Positions 63,006-64,000 of a DNA stretch of 64,000 nucleotides are shown in pieces. Each line of letters opens with the position of its first letter. Positions within the stretch are counted from its first letter, which is position 1. The position numbers were made by a program, and so were the translations under genes. Below the pieces are notes generated by a model. It saw only the letters and a list, made by a program, of their open reading frames with translations, was not told the origin of the DNA and ran no database searches. The DNA comes from Bacteroidota bacterium (lineage in GTDB: Bacteria > Bacteroidota > Bacteroidia > AKYH767-A > OLB10): contig JADKIC010000004.1 of NCBI GenBank assembly GCA_016721435.1, forward strand, positions 186,001-250,000, in the 5' to 3' direction.

Positions 63006-64000
63006 ATGAATCACCCGACAGGTAAGCCTATTACTCAAGTCTATTTCCTCGGCATCGGGGGAATTGGGATGAGTGCGCTTGCCCGTTATTTTCTCTCGTC
63101 CGGAATGAAGGTGGCCGGCTATGATCGTTCCTCAACGCCTTTAACGGATGAACTCCGGAAAGAAGGAATGGAGATTCATTTTGAAGATGCGATTGAAAAT
63201 ATTCCTTCTTCATTCAAAGCGTCCGCTCAGCGGGAACAAACACTCATCGTATTAACACCTGCCATCCCTGCACAGCATCACGAATTGAATTTCTTCCGTG
63301 AACAGGGCTATCAGATAGCAAAAAGATCACAGGTGTTAGGTCTTATCACCAACGATGTTAAAACGTTTGCAGTAGCAGGCACGCATGGAAAACTACGACA
63401 TCTTCCATCTTAACACATATCCTGTACAAAGCTGAACGCAATTGCACCGCATTTTTAGGAGGGATAAGTACCGAATTATAATTCCAATCTTTTATTGGGC
63501 GATGCCTCTAAACCAAATCATGAAATAGTGGTGGAGGCAGATGAATTCGACCGCTCCTTCCTGACTTTATTTCCTTATGCCGCTATCATCACTTCTATGG
63601 ATGCCGATCATCTGGATATTTATGGCAATGCGGAAGAGATGCAGCATACCTATCGTTTGTTTGCAGGACAGGTGAAAGCGGAAGGTTTCATCGTTCATAA
63701 ATCTGGTCTTGATCTCGGGTCAACGCCTGCTAAAAAATATACCTATTCCATCAGGGATAAGCATGCCGATTATGTGGGTGCCAATATAAAAGTGGAACAA
63801 GGTCGTTATCGCTTTGATCTCGTGACACCGGGTTATGTAATTGAAGGTTTAACGCTGGGATTACCCGGTCGCCATAATATCGAAAATGCTGTTGCTGCCT
63901 GTGCCATCGCGTTGGAAGAAGGTGTCGATATGGTATCTCTGAAAGAGGCATTGGAAACCTACAGTGGTGTGCAACGACGGTTCCAATATCATGTAGTAAA
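63006..64000 (+). CDS. murC: UDP-MurNAc:L-alanine ligase MurC, two frameshifts, 3' end cut off
   Basis: MurC adds the first amino acid to UDP-MurNAc. The N-terminus has VYFLGIGGIGMSALARYF and GYDRSS, and the first frame ends at the ATP loop VAGTHGK. Restoring one A in AAAA at 63389-63392 gives GTHGKTTTSSILTHILYKAE. A second slip near 63473 then leads to NYNSNLLLGDASKPNHEIVV, EADEFDRSFL, ITSMDADHLDIYG and LPGRHNIENAVAACAIA. The gene continues past the window's right edge. It starts four bases after the ftsW-murG stop. Confidence 0.93.

Overview
The window comes from a member of the Bacteroidota outside the Bacteroidales, most likely a Chitinophagia/Sphingobacteriia/Flavobacteriia-type lineage. 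The evidence is GldC, several secreted proteins with PKD repeats or a type IX secretion (T9SS) C-terminal sorting domain, three PorG-like (DUF6089) outer-membrane proteins, the gene order nadK-porG-uppS-bamA-ompH-ompH-murI, and promoter elements of the form TAnnTTTG. Sequence quality shapes the annotation. At least 15 conserved genes are broken by single-base indels, almost all one base missing from a short run or doublet, so genes are given here as whole units with the break positions noted.

Layout. 1-1.6 kb: the start of a secreted DUF4476-like protein, then a SET-domain methyltransferase gene flanked by two tiny, similar one-helix membrane proteins. 1.6-8.5 kb (minus strand): mfd, a PorG-like barrel, gpmI and an orphan histidine kinase. 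8.5-14.9 kb: a 54-bp tandem array built on a 20-bp palindrome, abutting a giant PKD-repeat secreted protein that lacks a sorting domain, preceded by a small membrane-anchored partner. 15.2-17.3 kb: a helical protein of unknown function, a single-domain response regulator and tRNA-Phe. 17.4-22.4 kb (plus strand): coaX, an outer-membrane barrel, lptC (with an in-frame stop), a small membrane protein and a ppiD-like foldase. 22.9-36.2 kb (minus strand): an envelope-biogenesis block of murI, two Skp/OmpH chaperones, a T9SS-sorted SGNH protein, bamA, uppS, two PorG-like genes, nadK, a second BamA-like barrel and a CBS protein. pdxJ lies divergently at 36.3 kb.

37-44 kb: DUF898 and M48 protease, serA/fbp as a divergent pair, and an M20 amidohydrolase, separated by intergenic stretches packed with repeats. 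44.3-52.3 kb: a large TolB-propeller/outer-membrane protein, gldC, an N-terminally shortened engB, a heavily broken T9SS-sorted protein, and a glsB-glsA pair for N-acyl amino-acid (glycine) lipids. 52.7-64 kb: the dcw cell-wall/division cluster mraZ-rsmH-ftsL-ftsI-murE-mraY-murD-ftsW::murG-murC, with a three-repeat MraZ box upstream of mraZ. FtsW and MurG are encoded as one continuous reading frame.

The window is mainly about building the envelope: precursor synthesis (murI, murC-G, mraY, uppS), polymerisation (ftsI, ftsW), LPS export (lptC), outer-membrane assembly (bamA, skp, ppiD) and T9SS/gliding functions. The most unusual items are the FtsW-MurG fusion, the dispersed palindromes concentrated at gene 3' ends, the paired micro-membrane proteins around the SET gene, and a group of genes whose -7 promoter element sits only 3-7 bases before the start codon.
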